Source: Actinobacteria bacterium UBA4426 (lineage in GTDB: Bacteria > Actinomycetota > Actinomycetes > S36-B12). From it: a DNA stretch of 64,000 nucleotides. Positions 45,634 through 54,035 of the stretch are shown here, in pieces; positions within the stretch are counted from its first letter, which is position 1; each line of letters starts with the position of its first letter. The stretch covers positions 10,182 through 74,181 of the forward strand of contig DGQA01000018.1 of NCBI GenBank assembly GCA_002390705.1. Reading direction: 5' to 3'. The notes under the pieces were generated by a model. That model had not been told where the DNA came from. It did no database searches and worked only from the letters and a program-made list of their open reading frames with translations. Position numbers and translations under genes: made by a program.

Positions 45634-46442
45634 GCCCTGCCCCGAGATCGACATGAAGGGTGCGCCCCGGCGGTCACAAGTTCGTGCACCGCCTGCCGAG
45701 GGTTCCCTCCCACCACCAGTGACTCACCAACGAGTACCGCATCTGCTCCCGCATCGGCATAATTCATAAGGTCATGATGGTCGCGAACTCCGGACTCGGC
45801 AATTCGGATGCAAGACGTGGGAATCTTCTCGACTACCCGGCTGAACGTAGATCGATCCACCTCAAGGGTGTTCAAATTTCGAGCATTAACGCCAATGACC
45901 GTGCCCCCGGCCCCAAGGGCACGATCAATTTCCTCCTCGTCGTGAACTTCCACGAGTGCAGTGAGCCCCAAGCTCTTAGTTCGTTCAATGAGTGAGATCA
46001 AGACTTCTTGGTCAAGAGCTGCCACAATTAGTAACACCATGTCCGCTCCGTACGCCTTCGCTTCCCACAGCTGGTAACTCCCAATCACAAAGTCTTTGCG
46101 CAACACCGGAATATCGACTGCCGCACGAACTTCGGTCAAGTCAGCCAAACTTCCGCCAAAGCGACGCTCCTCGGTGAGCACGCTGATGACGTGCGCTCCA
46201 CCCGCCTCGTATTCTGCAGCGAGCAACCCCGGGTGTGGGATTTGCGCAAGTACACCCTTACTGGGACTTGATCTCTTCACTTCCGCAATCACGCACACAT
46301 CAGGTCCACTAAGAATCCCCGCTACGTCTTTCGCCTCACGGATCTGCAGTGCACGCTGCTTCAACTGATCAAGGGTGGTGTGCGCCATTCGCATAGCAAC
46401 GTCTTCGCGAACACCGGCGATTATGTCGTCTAGGACCGTCAC
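45630..46442 (-). CDS. trpC: Indole-3-glycerol phosphate synthase
   Basis: Closes the indole ring. 270 residues, TIM barrel with VCVIAEVKRSSPSKGVL, VLRKDFVIGSYQLWEA and IGVNARNLNTLEVD. TrpC only, not fused to TrpF. The GTG at 46442 lies 6 bases after a -10 hexamer, so trpC-trpB-trpA may have its own promoter after the two-component genes. Confidence 0.96.
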   Translation of the reverse strand: MTVLDDIIAGVREDVAMRMAHTTLDQLKQRALQIREAKDVAGILSGPDVCVIAEVKRSSPSKGVLAQIPHPGLLAAEYEAGGAHVISVLTEERRFGGSLADLTEVRAAVDIPVLRKDFVIGSYQLWEAKAYGADMVLLIVAALDQEVLISLIERTKSLGLTALVEVHDEEEIDRALGAGGTVIGVNARNLNTLEVDRSTFSRVVEKIPTSCIRIAESGVRDHHDLMNYADAGADAVLVGESLVVGGNPRQAVHELVTAGAHPSCRSRGRA

Positions 46443-46454
46443 ACTCTTACCCTA
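46443..46454 (-). promoter_or_regulatory. Predicted leaderless promoter (-10) of trpC
   Basis: TAGGGT (46454-46449) plus 6 bases plus GTG, in the gap after the histidine kinase gene. Confidence 0.5.
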
Positions 46455-46465
46455 GCCGCACCCCA

Positions 46466-47917
46466 CTACGCCTCCCAATTAGGAGCCGGATTATGAACTG
46501 GATGAGGAATTGACCCATCGCTGCGATGTTTTTCGTTGACAGAAATTATTTGTGGCTCCCCGCGCTGAGGAATCTCTATTCGAAAAAATGCGCCTCCTTC
46601 AGGTGCTGCTCCCACCAAGGCAGTGCCACCCATGCGTTGGGCAAGCCGCCCCACCAGGGCCAAACCAATGCCTGTGCCGACTGGCCGCACTCCCCGATAA
46701 CGCTCGTATAGTGCCCCAGGTTGAAAAGCCACTTCGTGGTCGTCTGCACTCAATCCGGGACCGGAATCCCGCACCTCGATGACCAGTGAATTAGCTAATT
46801 GCTCAATGCCTATTGCCAAAGTGCTTCCACTGGGACTCAGCCTCAATGCATTTTCAGCCAGATTGTCGACAATTTGCCGAAGCCGAATCGGGTCACCGAC
46901 AAACTCGCCGTGTACCGAAATTTCACACTTGCAGTTCACCTGCAAATCTTGGCAGCGATACCCCCAGACTTGACACACCTCGCTGGCAAAATCATTAAGG
47001 TCAATGGCTACCTCAGAAATAGTGAAGTCGACTGCTCCCAGTTTGGCCAAGTCCAATAAATCACTGACGAGTCGATCAAGTCGAGCTGACTCGGATAAAA
47101 TTAATCGCGCCGCGTCTACTGCCTGATCGCCTTCGAGGATGCCGTCGGAGATCGCCTCACTGTAACCCTTCACCGCGGTGAGCGGTGTACGAAATTCATG
47201 GGAGACCGAAAGCAAAAAATCCCGCTGTCTGGCTTCAGATGTTGTCAACGCCGAATCAAGGGCATTGAGTGACGTTGAAATCTCATCAACTTCTCTGGGG
47301 CCCTCAGATTCAAGCTCAACGCCTCGAAGACCTCCAGCCATCGATATCGCCGCGGCGCGCGCGCGCCGAAGGGGTTTGGCTAAACGCTGAGCCGCAAAAA
47401 AACCCAACGGGATCGCAATTATCAATCCAATCACCAGCGCCACGACCAGCCGCCAAATAATCGTTCCAGCGCTGGCCCCAGCAACCGAGATCGGCTGAAT
47501 CAGAATTACTGAGCCGTCGGCGCTCAGCGGACGTCCCTCCATCAGGTACTCGCTATCTGAAGATGAGACCCGCCCGGAAATAGCTTCACCGTTATCGAGT
47601 TGATCAACAAACGACTGAGAGAAATCAAAGGGTAAATCCTCAAGATTTGATGGGCCCTTGGGAATCAGATACGCAGATATGGACTCTCGCTGCAGGGTGT
47701 TAATAAGGGCCGGCCCTACTCCCTCCCCCCGTACCCGCTGATCAATTGCGTTGGCGGTGACATTGGCTAATTGCGCAAGATTTCTTGCCCCAAGCTCTTG
47801 TGAGCTAGAAACAACAAGTGGGTAGGACACGAGCCCCGCAATCACAATCGCGATGGCCGCAACTGCGCTGGTCAACAACACCAAAAGCGTGACGATACTC
47901 CATTTACGCGTCGTCAT
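46466..47917 (-). CDS. Sensor histidine kinase
   Basis: A two-helix membrane kinase, 483 residues: helix 1 (about 8-30), an extracytoplasmic sensor domain of about 120 residues with no family I recognise, helix 2 (about 153-175), a HAMP linker, the phosphorylated H240 in SVSHEFRTPL, the N-box DNLAENAL, and G-boxes DSGPGL and GTGIGLALV. Four cysteines (314, 322, 329, 331) lie between the H-box and N-box, unusual for this class. It overlaps the response regulator by 14 bases. Confidence 0.92.
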   Translation of the reverse strand: MTTRKWSIVTLLVLLTSAVAAIAIVIAGLVSYPLVVSSSQELGARNLAQLANVTANAIDQRVRGEGVGPALINTLQRESISAYLIPKGPSNLEDLPFDFSQSFVDQLDNGEAISGRVSSSDSEYLMEGRPLSADGSVILIQPISVAGASAGTIIWRLVVALVIGLIIAIPLGFFAAQRLAKPLRRARAAAISMAGGLRGVELESEGPREVDEISTSLNALDSALTTSEARQRDFLLSVSHEFRTPLTAVKGYSEAISDGILEGDQAVDAARLILSESARLDRLVSDLLDLAKLGAVDFTISEVAIDLNDFASEVCQVWGYRCQDLQVNCKCEISVHGEFVGDPIRLRQIVDNLAENALRLSPSGSTLAIGIEQLANSLVIEVRDSGPGLSADDHEVAFQPGALYERYRGVRPVGTGIGLALVGRLAQRMGGTALVGAAPEGGAFFRIEIPQRGEPQIISVNEKHRSDGSIPHPVHNPAPNWEA

Positions 47918-48587
47918 GTGTTGGCGCTTCCCACGAATATCCGACTCCGCGAACGGTGCGAATGGACGCATTCGGCCCAAGCTTTGTTCTTATTTGAGCA
48001 ATATGAACATCAACTGTCCGGGTCCCCAACGCCTCCGAGTAGCCCCAGACATTTTCGAGCAATTCAGAGCGCTCGATCACACGCCCCGGTCGAGCCATTA
48101 GATAGGTCATTAGGTCAAACTCTGTTGCGGTCAAAACTAATGAGCTTCCATTATGGGAGGCACGCCGAGTCCGAAGATTTACACTCACACCGTCAGCCTC
48201 GAGAGATTCTCCCGAATTCACCTGATGAGCAGACCTGCGCACAATCGCTTTAACTCTCGCCACGAGCTCTCGGGGGCTAAACGGTTTGGTCAAATAATCA
48301 TCGGCTCCCAACTCAAGACCCAGCACCCGATCTACTTCGTCATCACGTGCAGTGCAAAACACAATCGGCGTCCAGTCATTCGCTGCGCGAAGGCGGCGGC
48401 AAATCTCAATGCCATCGATTTTGGACAGTCCGACATCGAGAATAATCAGATCAAAGCTTTCAATTTGTGCAGTAGAAAGTCCAGATTCTCCATCGTAGCG
48501 GGACTGCACTTCAAACCCCTCGCGCGCGAGGTACACGCCGATCAGATCTGAGATCGGCCGCTCATCTTCGACCACTAGTACTCTCAT
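47904..48587 (-). CDS. OmpR-family response regulator
   Basis: A 227-residue DNA-binding partner of the kinase next to it. The receiver has the acidic pair E7-D8, the phosphorylation site D51 (LIILDVGLSKIDG) and the lysine in YLTKPFSP; the winged helix includes LTATEFDLMTYLMARPGRVIERSELLENVWG. It is set between the HGxxPAAW gene and trpC, a place normally without regulators. Targets unknown. Confidence 0.94.
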   Translation of the reverse strand: MRVLVVEDERPISDLIGVYLAREGFEVQSRYDGESGLSTAQIESFDLIILDVGLSKIDGIEICRRLRAANDWTPIVFCTARDDEVDRVLGLELGADDYLTKPFSPRELVARVKAIVRRSAHQVNSGESLEADGVSVNLRTRRASHNGSSLVLTATEFDLMTYLMARPGRVIERSELLENVWGYSEALGTRTVDVHIAQIRTKLGPNASIRTVRGVGYSWEAPTHDDA

Positions 48588-48612
48588 TAACTCACCGTGG
48601 ACGAAACCGGAC

Positions 48613-48822
48613 TTACGCGCTAGCCGGCTTCTTGCCCAAACCCATTAGGGCCATGACCTTGCCCACCGCTGCACCCACAAATACCAGGGCCACTCCCACC
48701 CAAAACAATGGCCAATTTGCCAAAATAAGTGCGACTGTTCCCACGGTGAATGCCAAAGTGATGATTACAACAGCAGTCCAAGCGGCAGGTGTGGAACCAT
48801 GATCCTCGTGATGGTCATTCAT
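48613..48822 (-). CDS. HGxxPAAW-motif small membrane protein
   Basis: A 69-residue protein of the family that lies beside trp genes in actinobacteria. The N terminus has HGSTPAAW, followed by two membrane helices and a short basic tail. Function unknown; a link to tryptophan is only by location. Confidence 0.8.
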   Translation of the reverse strand: MNDHHEDHGSTPAAWTAVVIITLAFTVGTVALILANWPLFWVGVALVFVGAAVGKVMALMGLGKKPASA

Positions 48823-48830
48823 GAGTGTAT

Positions 48831-49343
48831 TTAACCATGTGAATCAGCCGGATTGGGCGTTGAGTCAATAGTGGGATCCACTCCAGCGTCCAGCAACTCC
48901 CAACTGTCCAACTGTGCGGGAACTGAACGCGAGTACTTGCCACCTAAAGTTGGCCATTTCTGTGAGAAAGCGGCGATTACCAAATTGGTCACAAATAGAC
49001 CAACGCCCAACGCAATAGCAACCCACCACAACGAATTTAGCGCGTCTGCATCCAGCATGATCAAAGAATAGATTCCCACAACGGAAGTCACTGCCCCTAA
49101 AGAACCAAGAATCCTTCGCCCCCACTTTCTGGTTGCTAAGACCCCAATCACCACCGCCAAAGAAACCGCCCCTACCGCGAAAACAGATGAATCCACTTCT
49201 GATCCGATAAATTCCTGTGTGGCAAGTTCTCCCGGCACCGAACTCCATGTCAAACTACCTATCCATAGCAAAGCGCCCCCAAATACCATTTGCAGAACGA
49301 TCGTTATGGAGTATTTTCTGGCGGGTGACAGATCAGATTTCAT
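48831..49343 (-). CDS. Trp-region conserved membrane protein
   Basis: A 170-residue protein with about four membrane helices and an acidic C terminus, matching by size and location the actinobacterial trp-associated membrane protein that follows trpE. GAGGG lies 7 bases before the ATG. It starts 3 bases after trpE. Its function is not known. Confidence 0.7.
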   Translation of the reverse strand: MKSDLSPARKYSITIVLQMVFGGALLWIGSLTWSSVPGELATQEFIGSEVDSSVFAVGAVSLAVVIGVLATRKWGRRILGSLGAVTSVVGIYSLIMLDADALNSLWWVAIALGVGLFVTNLVIAAFSQKWPTLGGKYSRSVPAQLDSWELLDAGVDPTIDSTPNPADSHG

Positions 49344-49346
49344 TGA

Positions 49347-50882
49347 CTAACCCTCGATTTCTTCGGCTAAGCCCACAGCTCGAATCACAGCCATGGCCTT
49401 ATTTACACACTCGTCATTTTCACTGGCCGGAATCGAGTCTGCAACAACCCCCCCGCCAGCTTGGATATGCGCAATTCCATTTTTCAGCAACGCCGTCCGA
49501 ATAGCAATCGCCATATCCATGTTACCTGCGAAGTCAAAATAACCGACACATCCGCCATAAAGTCCCCGTCGTTCAGATTCGAGTTCTTCAATGATTTGCA
49601 TGGCCCGTGGCTTAGGCGCGCCTGAAAGCGTGCCCGCCGGAAATGTTGCCCGAAGGGCCGTAAAAGCATTTTGGTTTTCTTCGAGTTCACCCGTCACAGT
49701 GGACACTAAATGCATGACGTGGGAATAACGCTCAACGTGCATGAAATCAATAACATTGACGCTCCCGGGGGTGCAGACTCGACCAAGATCGTTCCGGGCC
49801 AGGTCAACCAACATCAAGTGTTCGGCCCGCTCTTTTTTATCCATGAGCAAGTCCTGCGCCAACTCTCGATCGCGATCACGATCAGTACTACGACCACGCG
49901 TTCCCGCGATTGGATGTACCACTACCTGACGGTCACGAAGTGTCACTAAAGCCTCCGGTGATGACCCAACAATTTCACACGCAACCCGGCTGAAATCTTG
50001 TGGATCCGGAACCCTGACCAAGTACATATAAGGGCTCGGATTTGTCGATCGCAGAATTCGATAAATACTCAACGCACTTGCCGTAGTCGGCACGCAAAAC
50101 CTTTGCGAAAGCACCACTTGGAAAGCGTCCCCGCGGAGAATGTACTCCTTGATTGTGTCCACGTTCGCAAGATATGAACCCTCGCTGGTCGCCCGCGAAG
50201 GCAACTGCATGTGCGGATCGGACTCAGCAATGGCGACTGCTCCGCTTGGCGTGAAATGAGAAATTGACTGCTGCATCTGACCTAGACGGGCTACCGAATC
50301 GGCGTACGCTTGATCAACTCGTTCGGGTAAATTATCAAAATTGATTGCATTGGCAATCAAAGTGACAGTGCTCGTGAGGTGGTCAACTACCGCAAGGTCA
50401 GATGTGAGCAAAAAACTCAGATCAGGAATGTTCAGAGAATCATGTGTTGAATCACCAATTTTTTCCCAGTTACGCACGATGTCGTAAGACAGGTATCCCA
50501 CGAGTCCGCCCGTAAACGGGAGATCGCCCACACCAGGTACCGCGGTCTTTTCTGTATGCAATTGCCCCAAAGTCGCCTCAAGTACATCCAGCACCTGGCC
50601 ACTGAGCGGCAACCCTTGCGGCACTCGCCCACTCCACACTGCATTTCCCTGCGTCTCGGAAAGCATCGCCGCGCTATTGACCCCAATGAACGAGTAACGA
50701 GACCACTGAACACCTGCTTCGGCCGATTCAAGGAGAAACGTTCCGGCTCGGTCCCCGCACATGGCGTGAAATAAACCGATAACGCTGACATGATCGATCA
50801 AGAGTGTTCGAGATACTGCAACAACTCGCTGGCTCCGAGCGAGCGCGCGAAACTGCTCCAGATCCGGGGTGTCCGACGCCAT
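49347..50882 (-). CDS. trpE: Anthranilate synthase component I
   Basis: Converts chorismate to anthranilate with a TrpG amidase that is not in this window. 511 residues: the tryptophan-inhibition motif LLESAEAGVQWSRYSFIG is kept, and the chorismate core has HPIAGTRGRS and FPAGTLSGAPKPRAM. hisI ends 5 bases upstream, joining the his and trp blocks. Neither trpG nor trpD is nearby. Confidence 0.96.
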   Translation of the reverse strand: MASDTPDLEQFRALARSQRVVAVSRTLLIDHVSVIGLFHAMCGDRAGTFLLESAEAGVQWSRYSFIGVNSAAMLSETQGNAVWSGRVPQGLPLSGQVLDVLEATLGQLHTEKTAVPGVGDLPFTGGLVGYLSYDIVRNWEKIGDSTHDSLNIPDLSFLLTSDLAVVDHLTSTVTLIANAINFDNLPERVDQAYADSVARLGQMQQSISHFTPSGAVAIAESDPHMQLPSRATSEGSYLANVDTIKEYILRGDAFQVVLSQRFCVPTTASALSIYRILRSTNPSPYMYLVRVPDPQDFSRVACEIVGSSPEALVTLRDRQVVVHPIAGTRGRSTDRDRDRELAQDLLMDKKERAEHLMLVDLARNDLGRVCTPGSVNVIDFMHVERYSHVMHLVSTVTGELEENQNAFTALRATFPAGTLSGAPKPRAMQIIEELESERRGLYGGCVGYFDFAGNMDMAIAIRTALLKNGIAHIQAGGGVVADSIPASENDECVNKAMAVIRAVGLAEEIEG

Positions 50883-50887
50883 TTGAG

Positions 50888-51226
50888 CTACTTGTTAATC
50901 TTCTGGCCAAAAAAACATGTGCCATGCCCCGTGTGACACGCGGGGCCACTTTGATCTACGCTCATCAGGAGCGTGTCTTGGTCACAATCTGCCTGCAGGG
51001 TGCGCACTGATTGACGATTTCCTGATTCCTCGCCCTTCACCCAAATCTTGTTTCTACTACGCGAAAAATAGGTTCCCCAGCCAGAGTCGATCGTCAGATG
51101 TATCGCCTCGGCGTTCATCCAGGCGACCATGAGAACCTCTTTGCTCGTGGCATCCTGGGCCACAACGGGAACTAACCCTTGTGCATTGAAACGAATACCG
51201 GAAATGAATTCCTCTACCTGGTTCAC
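50888..51226 (-). CDS. hisI: Phosphoribosyl-AMP cyclohydrolase
   Basis: The third step of histidine synthesis, opening the adenine ring. 112 residues; the zinc-ligand segment ADCDQDTLL and GPACHTGHGTCFF are complete. It is separate from HisE, as in other actinobacteria. GTG start overlapping the hisF stop (GTGA). Confidence 0.96.
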   Translation of the reverse strand: MNQVEEFISGIRFNAQGLVPVVAQDATSKEVLMVAWMNAEAIHLTIDSGWGTYFSRSRNKIWVKGEESGNRQSVRTLQADCDQDTLLMSVDQSGPACHTGHGTCFFGQKINK

Positions 51227-52005
51227 GACACCAACTTAGTGGGAAGGCGCACGGGGATCGAATCATGCTTCAGCGCATCTTTGACTTCTGATACCGAGAC
51301 CTCGCCAAAATGGAAAATACTCGCAGCCAGAACCGCCTGTGCTCCCGCCCTGATTGCGGCCGGAAAGTCACTCGCGACCCCTGCGCCACCGCTAGCAATC
51401 AGGGGAACGTCAACAGCCACGCGCACTGCCTGAATCAGTTCGAGATCAAACCCGGACTTGGTTCCGTCCGCATCCATAGAGTTCAGCAATATTTCACCGA
51501 CCCCGTAACCTTGCGCCGCTTTAGCCCACTGGACCGCATCCAGTCCCGCAGATTTCCGGCCACCATGGGTCGTTACCCCGAAGCCACTTGGCTGATCCGA
51601 CTCGCGACGCGCATCCAGTGACAACACAATGCATTGTGAGCCGAAACGATTGGCCGCTTCGCGCAAAAGTTCCGGACGCGCAATCGCAGCCGTGTTGATC
51701 GACACTTTATCTGCCCCAGCGCGTAAGAGTGCGTCAATATCTTCGATACTGCGAATTCCACCACCAACAGTTACCGGGATAAACACCTGATCCGCGCTAC
51801 GGCGCACCAATTCAAGGGTTGTTTCGCGGTCTGAACTCGAAGCCGTAATATCAAGAAATAACAGTTCATCAATTCCGGCCGCCCCGTACCCAGATGCCAG
51901 TTCGATTGGATCTCCCGCATCAACCACATCAACAAAATTCACACCTTTGACGACTCTTCCCGCATCAACATCGAGGCAGGCAATCACTCGAGCGGTTAAT
52001 GTCAC
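51223..52005 (-). CDS. hisF: Imidazole glycerol phosphate synthase cyclase subunit
   Basis: With HisH makes imidazole glycerol phosphate and AICAR. A TIM barrel with the catalytic aspartates in ACLDVDAGRVVKG and LSLDAR. GTG at 52005 overlaps the hisA stop (GTGA) and gives the standard opening; the frame extends to 52023. 260 residues. Confidence 0.96.
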   Translation of the reverse strand: MTLTARVIACLDVDAGRVVKGVNFVDVVDAGDPIELASGYGAAGIDELLFLDITASSSDRETTLELVRRSADQVFIPVTVGGGIRSIEDIDALLRAGADKVSINTAAIARPELLREAANRFGSQCIVLSLDARRESDQPSGFGVTTHGGRKSAGLDAVQWAKAAQGYGVGEILLNSMDADGTKSGFDLELIQAVRVAVDVPLIASGGAGVASDFPAAIRAGAQAVLAASIFHFGEVSVSEVKDALKHDSIPVRLPTKLVS

Positions 52006-52760
52006 GGCTGAGGAGGTCCCCACTGATAAGGGTCGTATCGACCTTCCACCGCGACGAGCGCCTCCGGGAGACTAAAAGCCTGCTCGTAGAGCGCTTTGCC
52101 AATTATGGCGCCTTCGATTCCCTTCATTTCGGCCAACTTATGTAGATCCTCTAGCCGCGAGATTCCACCCGAAGCAATCACCCGTGCTTTAGTCGACTCC
52201 GTGACCTGCTTCAAAAGATGGAAGTTGGGCCCGTGCATCGTGCCGTCCTTGTGCACGTCGGTAAGTACGTAACGCATGCAACCAGCTACATCAAGCCTGC
52301 CAATGGTCTCCCACAGATCGCCACCTTCGGTTGTCCAACCCCGAGCAGCCAAGGTGTGCCCTTTTACATCTAGGCCAACGGCAATTCGTTCTCCGTGCTC
52401 GGCGATCACCTGTTCCGTCCAGTCCGGATCCTCTAACGCGGCGGTTCCAAGGTTTACTCGAGTGCAACCCGTGGCAAGAGCGGCCTTCAAACTATCGTCA
52501 CTTCTGATTCCTCCCGAGAGTTCAACTTTGACATCTCGCCCGATTCTTTCCACAACTTGGGAAATCAATTCCGCGTTATTGCCGCTATCAAATGCCGCAT
52601 CAAGGTCCACCAAATGAATCCACTCTGCGCCTTGATCAACCCAGGTCAAGGCGGCATCAAGGGGCGAGCCGTACACGGTTTCACTTCCGGCTTTCCCTTG
52701 AACTAGGCGGACAGCTTTGCCATCTTTAACATCAACAGCGGGCAGGAGGGTGAATTTCAT
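52002..52760 (-). CDS. hisA: PriA-type phosphoribosyl isomerase (HisA/TrpF dual function)
   Basis: In actinobacteria this (beta-alpha)8 isomerase serves both histidine (ProFAR isomerase) and tryptophan (phosphoribosylanthranilate isomerase). LLPAVDVKDGKAVRLVQGKAG, HLVDLDAAFDSGNN and RGWTTEGGDLWE are the PriA-type signatures, with the two catalytic aspartates in AVDVK and LTDVHKDGT. No trpF lies in the trp cluster, which supports the dual role. The ATG lies 6 bases after a -10 hexamer. 252 residues. Confidence 0.93.
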   Translation of the reverse strand: MKFTLLPAVDVKDGKAVRLVQGKAGSETVYGSPLDAALTWVDQGAEWIHLVDLDAAFDSGNNAELISQVVERIGRDVKVELSGGIRSDDSLKAALATGCTRVNLGTAALEDPDWTEQVIAEHGERIAVGLDVKGHTLAARGWTTEGGDLWETIGRLDVAGCMRYVLTDVHKDGTMHGPNFHLLKQVTESTKARVIASGGISRLEDLHKLAEMKGIEGAIIGKALYEQAFSLPEALVAVEGRYDPYQWGPPQP

Positions 52761-52772
52761 GCCCCTACTCTA
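52761..52772 (-). promoter_or_regulatory. Predicted leaderless promoter (-10) of hisA
   Basis: TAGAGT (52772-52767) plus 6 bases plus ATG. The TAG is the stop codon of hisH. Confidence 0.45.
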
Positions 52773-53405
52773 GACCAAGGTCCGGGCCCAGTTGTTGATC
52801 AGAGCGAGCCCCGCGTCACCACTTTTCTCCGGATGGAACTGCACCGCCGATAACGGTCCATTCTCGACCGCAGCGATGAAAGGGGTCCCGTATTCGCTCC
52901 AAGTGACACTCGGAGGACGCTGATAGCCGTCGGTATCGCTCATGAGCCATTCCTGGGCCGCATATGAATGCACAAAATAAAACCACTCTGACTCGACACC
53001 GGCGAACAGCGTTGATTCTGCTGGAGGTGTCACACTGTTCCAGCCCATGTGTGGCACAATCGAGGCAACTAAGCGATCAACCACTCCCGGCCATTGCGCA
53101 AGCCCGTTGGTTCGTATTCCGTGCTCGATGCCTTGTGCAAACATGATTTGCATACCGACACAGATTCCCAGTATCGGGCGGTTAGCAATTAATCTCGCAT
53201 CGACGAGTGAACCGCCACGAACTTTGTCGATTCCTTTCATGCATGCCGCGAATGCTCCAACCCCAGGAATAATCAAACCATCGGCATTGAGACATGTATC
53301 GAAATCCGAGCTTAGAATCGCCTGAGTGCCCACGTGCTCGGCCGCTCTCATGGCTGAACGCACATTGCCAAAGCCGTAGTCAAGGACAGCAACGGTGGGT
53401 GTCAT
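52770..53405 (-). CDS. hisH: Imidazole glycerol phosphate synthase glutaminase subunit
   Basis: A class I amidotransferase that feeds ammonia to HisF. 211 residues; nucleophile Cys in LGICVGMQIMF, and His/Glu in FHPEKSGD. AGAGG precedes the ATG. Confidence 0.96.
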   Translation of the reverse strand: MTPTVAVLDYGFGNVRSAMRAAEHVGTQAILSSDFDTCLNADGLIIPGVGAFAACMKGIDKVRGGSLVDARLIANRPILGICVGMQIMFAQGIEHGIRTNGLAQWPGVVDRLVASIVPHMGWNSVTPPAESTLFAGVESEWFYFVHSYAAQEWLMSDTDGYQRPPSVTWSEYGTPFIAAVENGPLSAVQFHPEKSGDAGLALINNWARTLV

Positions 53406-53419
53406 AGAAAACTACCTCT

Positions 53420-54019
53420 TTATTGCGATGCGGTCAGCGTGCCTTTAGTTGATGGCACTCCCACCACCCGCGGATCTCGCGCAACCGCGGTACGCATCGA
53501 TCGGGCGACACTTTTGAATTGCGCCTCGACTACGTGGTGGGCATTGCGCCCGGAAAGTACATTGACATGCAGGGTTATTTGCGATGTAGCCACAATTGAT
53601 TCCCAGATATGGCGGGTCAACGTTGTGTCATAAGTTCCAATTAGCTCAACGAGTTCTGGTTCAGTGTGCACTAGGTAGGGGCGGCCTGACAGATCAATCG
53701 CGCTTTGCACCAAGCATTCGTCCAGTGGAACGAGCGCATCTCCGTAGCGCGCGAGTCCCGCCCGGTCGCCCAGAGCCTGATTGATTGCTTGACCAAGTGC
53801 CAAACTCGTGTCTTCAACCGTGTGATGCGCGTCCACGTGTAAGTCACCCTTGGTGTTCACCAGCAGATCAAATCCACCGTGCTTTGCAAGTTGTGCCAGC
53901 ATGTGGTCAAAGAAAGGTACCCCGGTCTCAATTGTGCTGTGCCCGGAGCCATCAAGTGATAACTCCACGAGAACATTGCTTTCCTTGGTGTCTCGCTCAA
54001 TCCGTGCCGTTCTGGTCAT
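53420..54019 (-). CDS. hisB: Imidazoleglycerol-phosphate dehydratase
   Basis: Dehydrates IGP to imidazole acetol phosphate with manganese. 199 residues, the single-function form without the phosphatase domain. HHTVEDTSLALGQA and the second half of the pseudo-repeat RNAHHVVEAQFKSVAR supply the metal ligands. AGGAGG before the ATG. Confidence 0.97.
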   Translation of the reverse strand: MTRTARIERDTKESNVLVELSLDGSGHSTIETGVPFFDHMLAQLAKHGGFDLLVNTKGDLHVDAHHTVEDTSLALGQAINQALGDRAGLARYGDALVPLDECLVQSAIDLSGRPYLVHTEPELVELIGTYDTTLTRHIWESIVATSQITLHVNVLSGRNAHHVVEAQFKSVARSMRTAVARDPRVVGVPSTKGTLTASQ

Positions 54020-54035
54020 GTTTTTCCTCCTGCGC

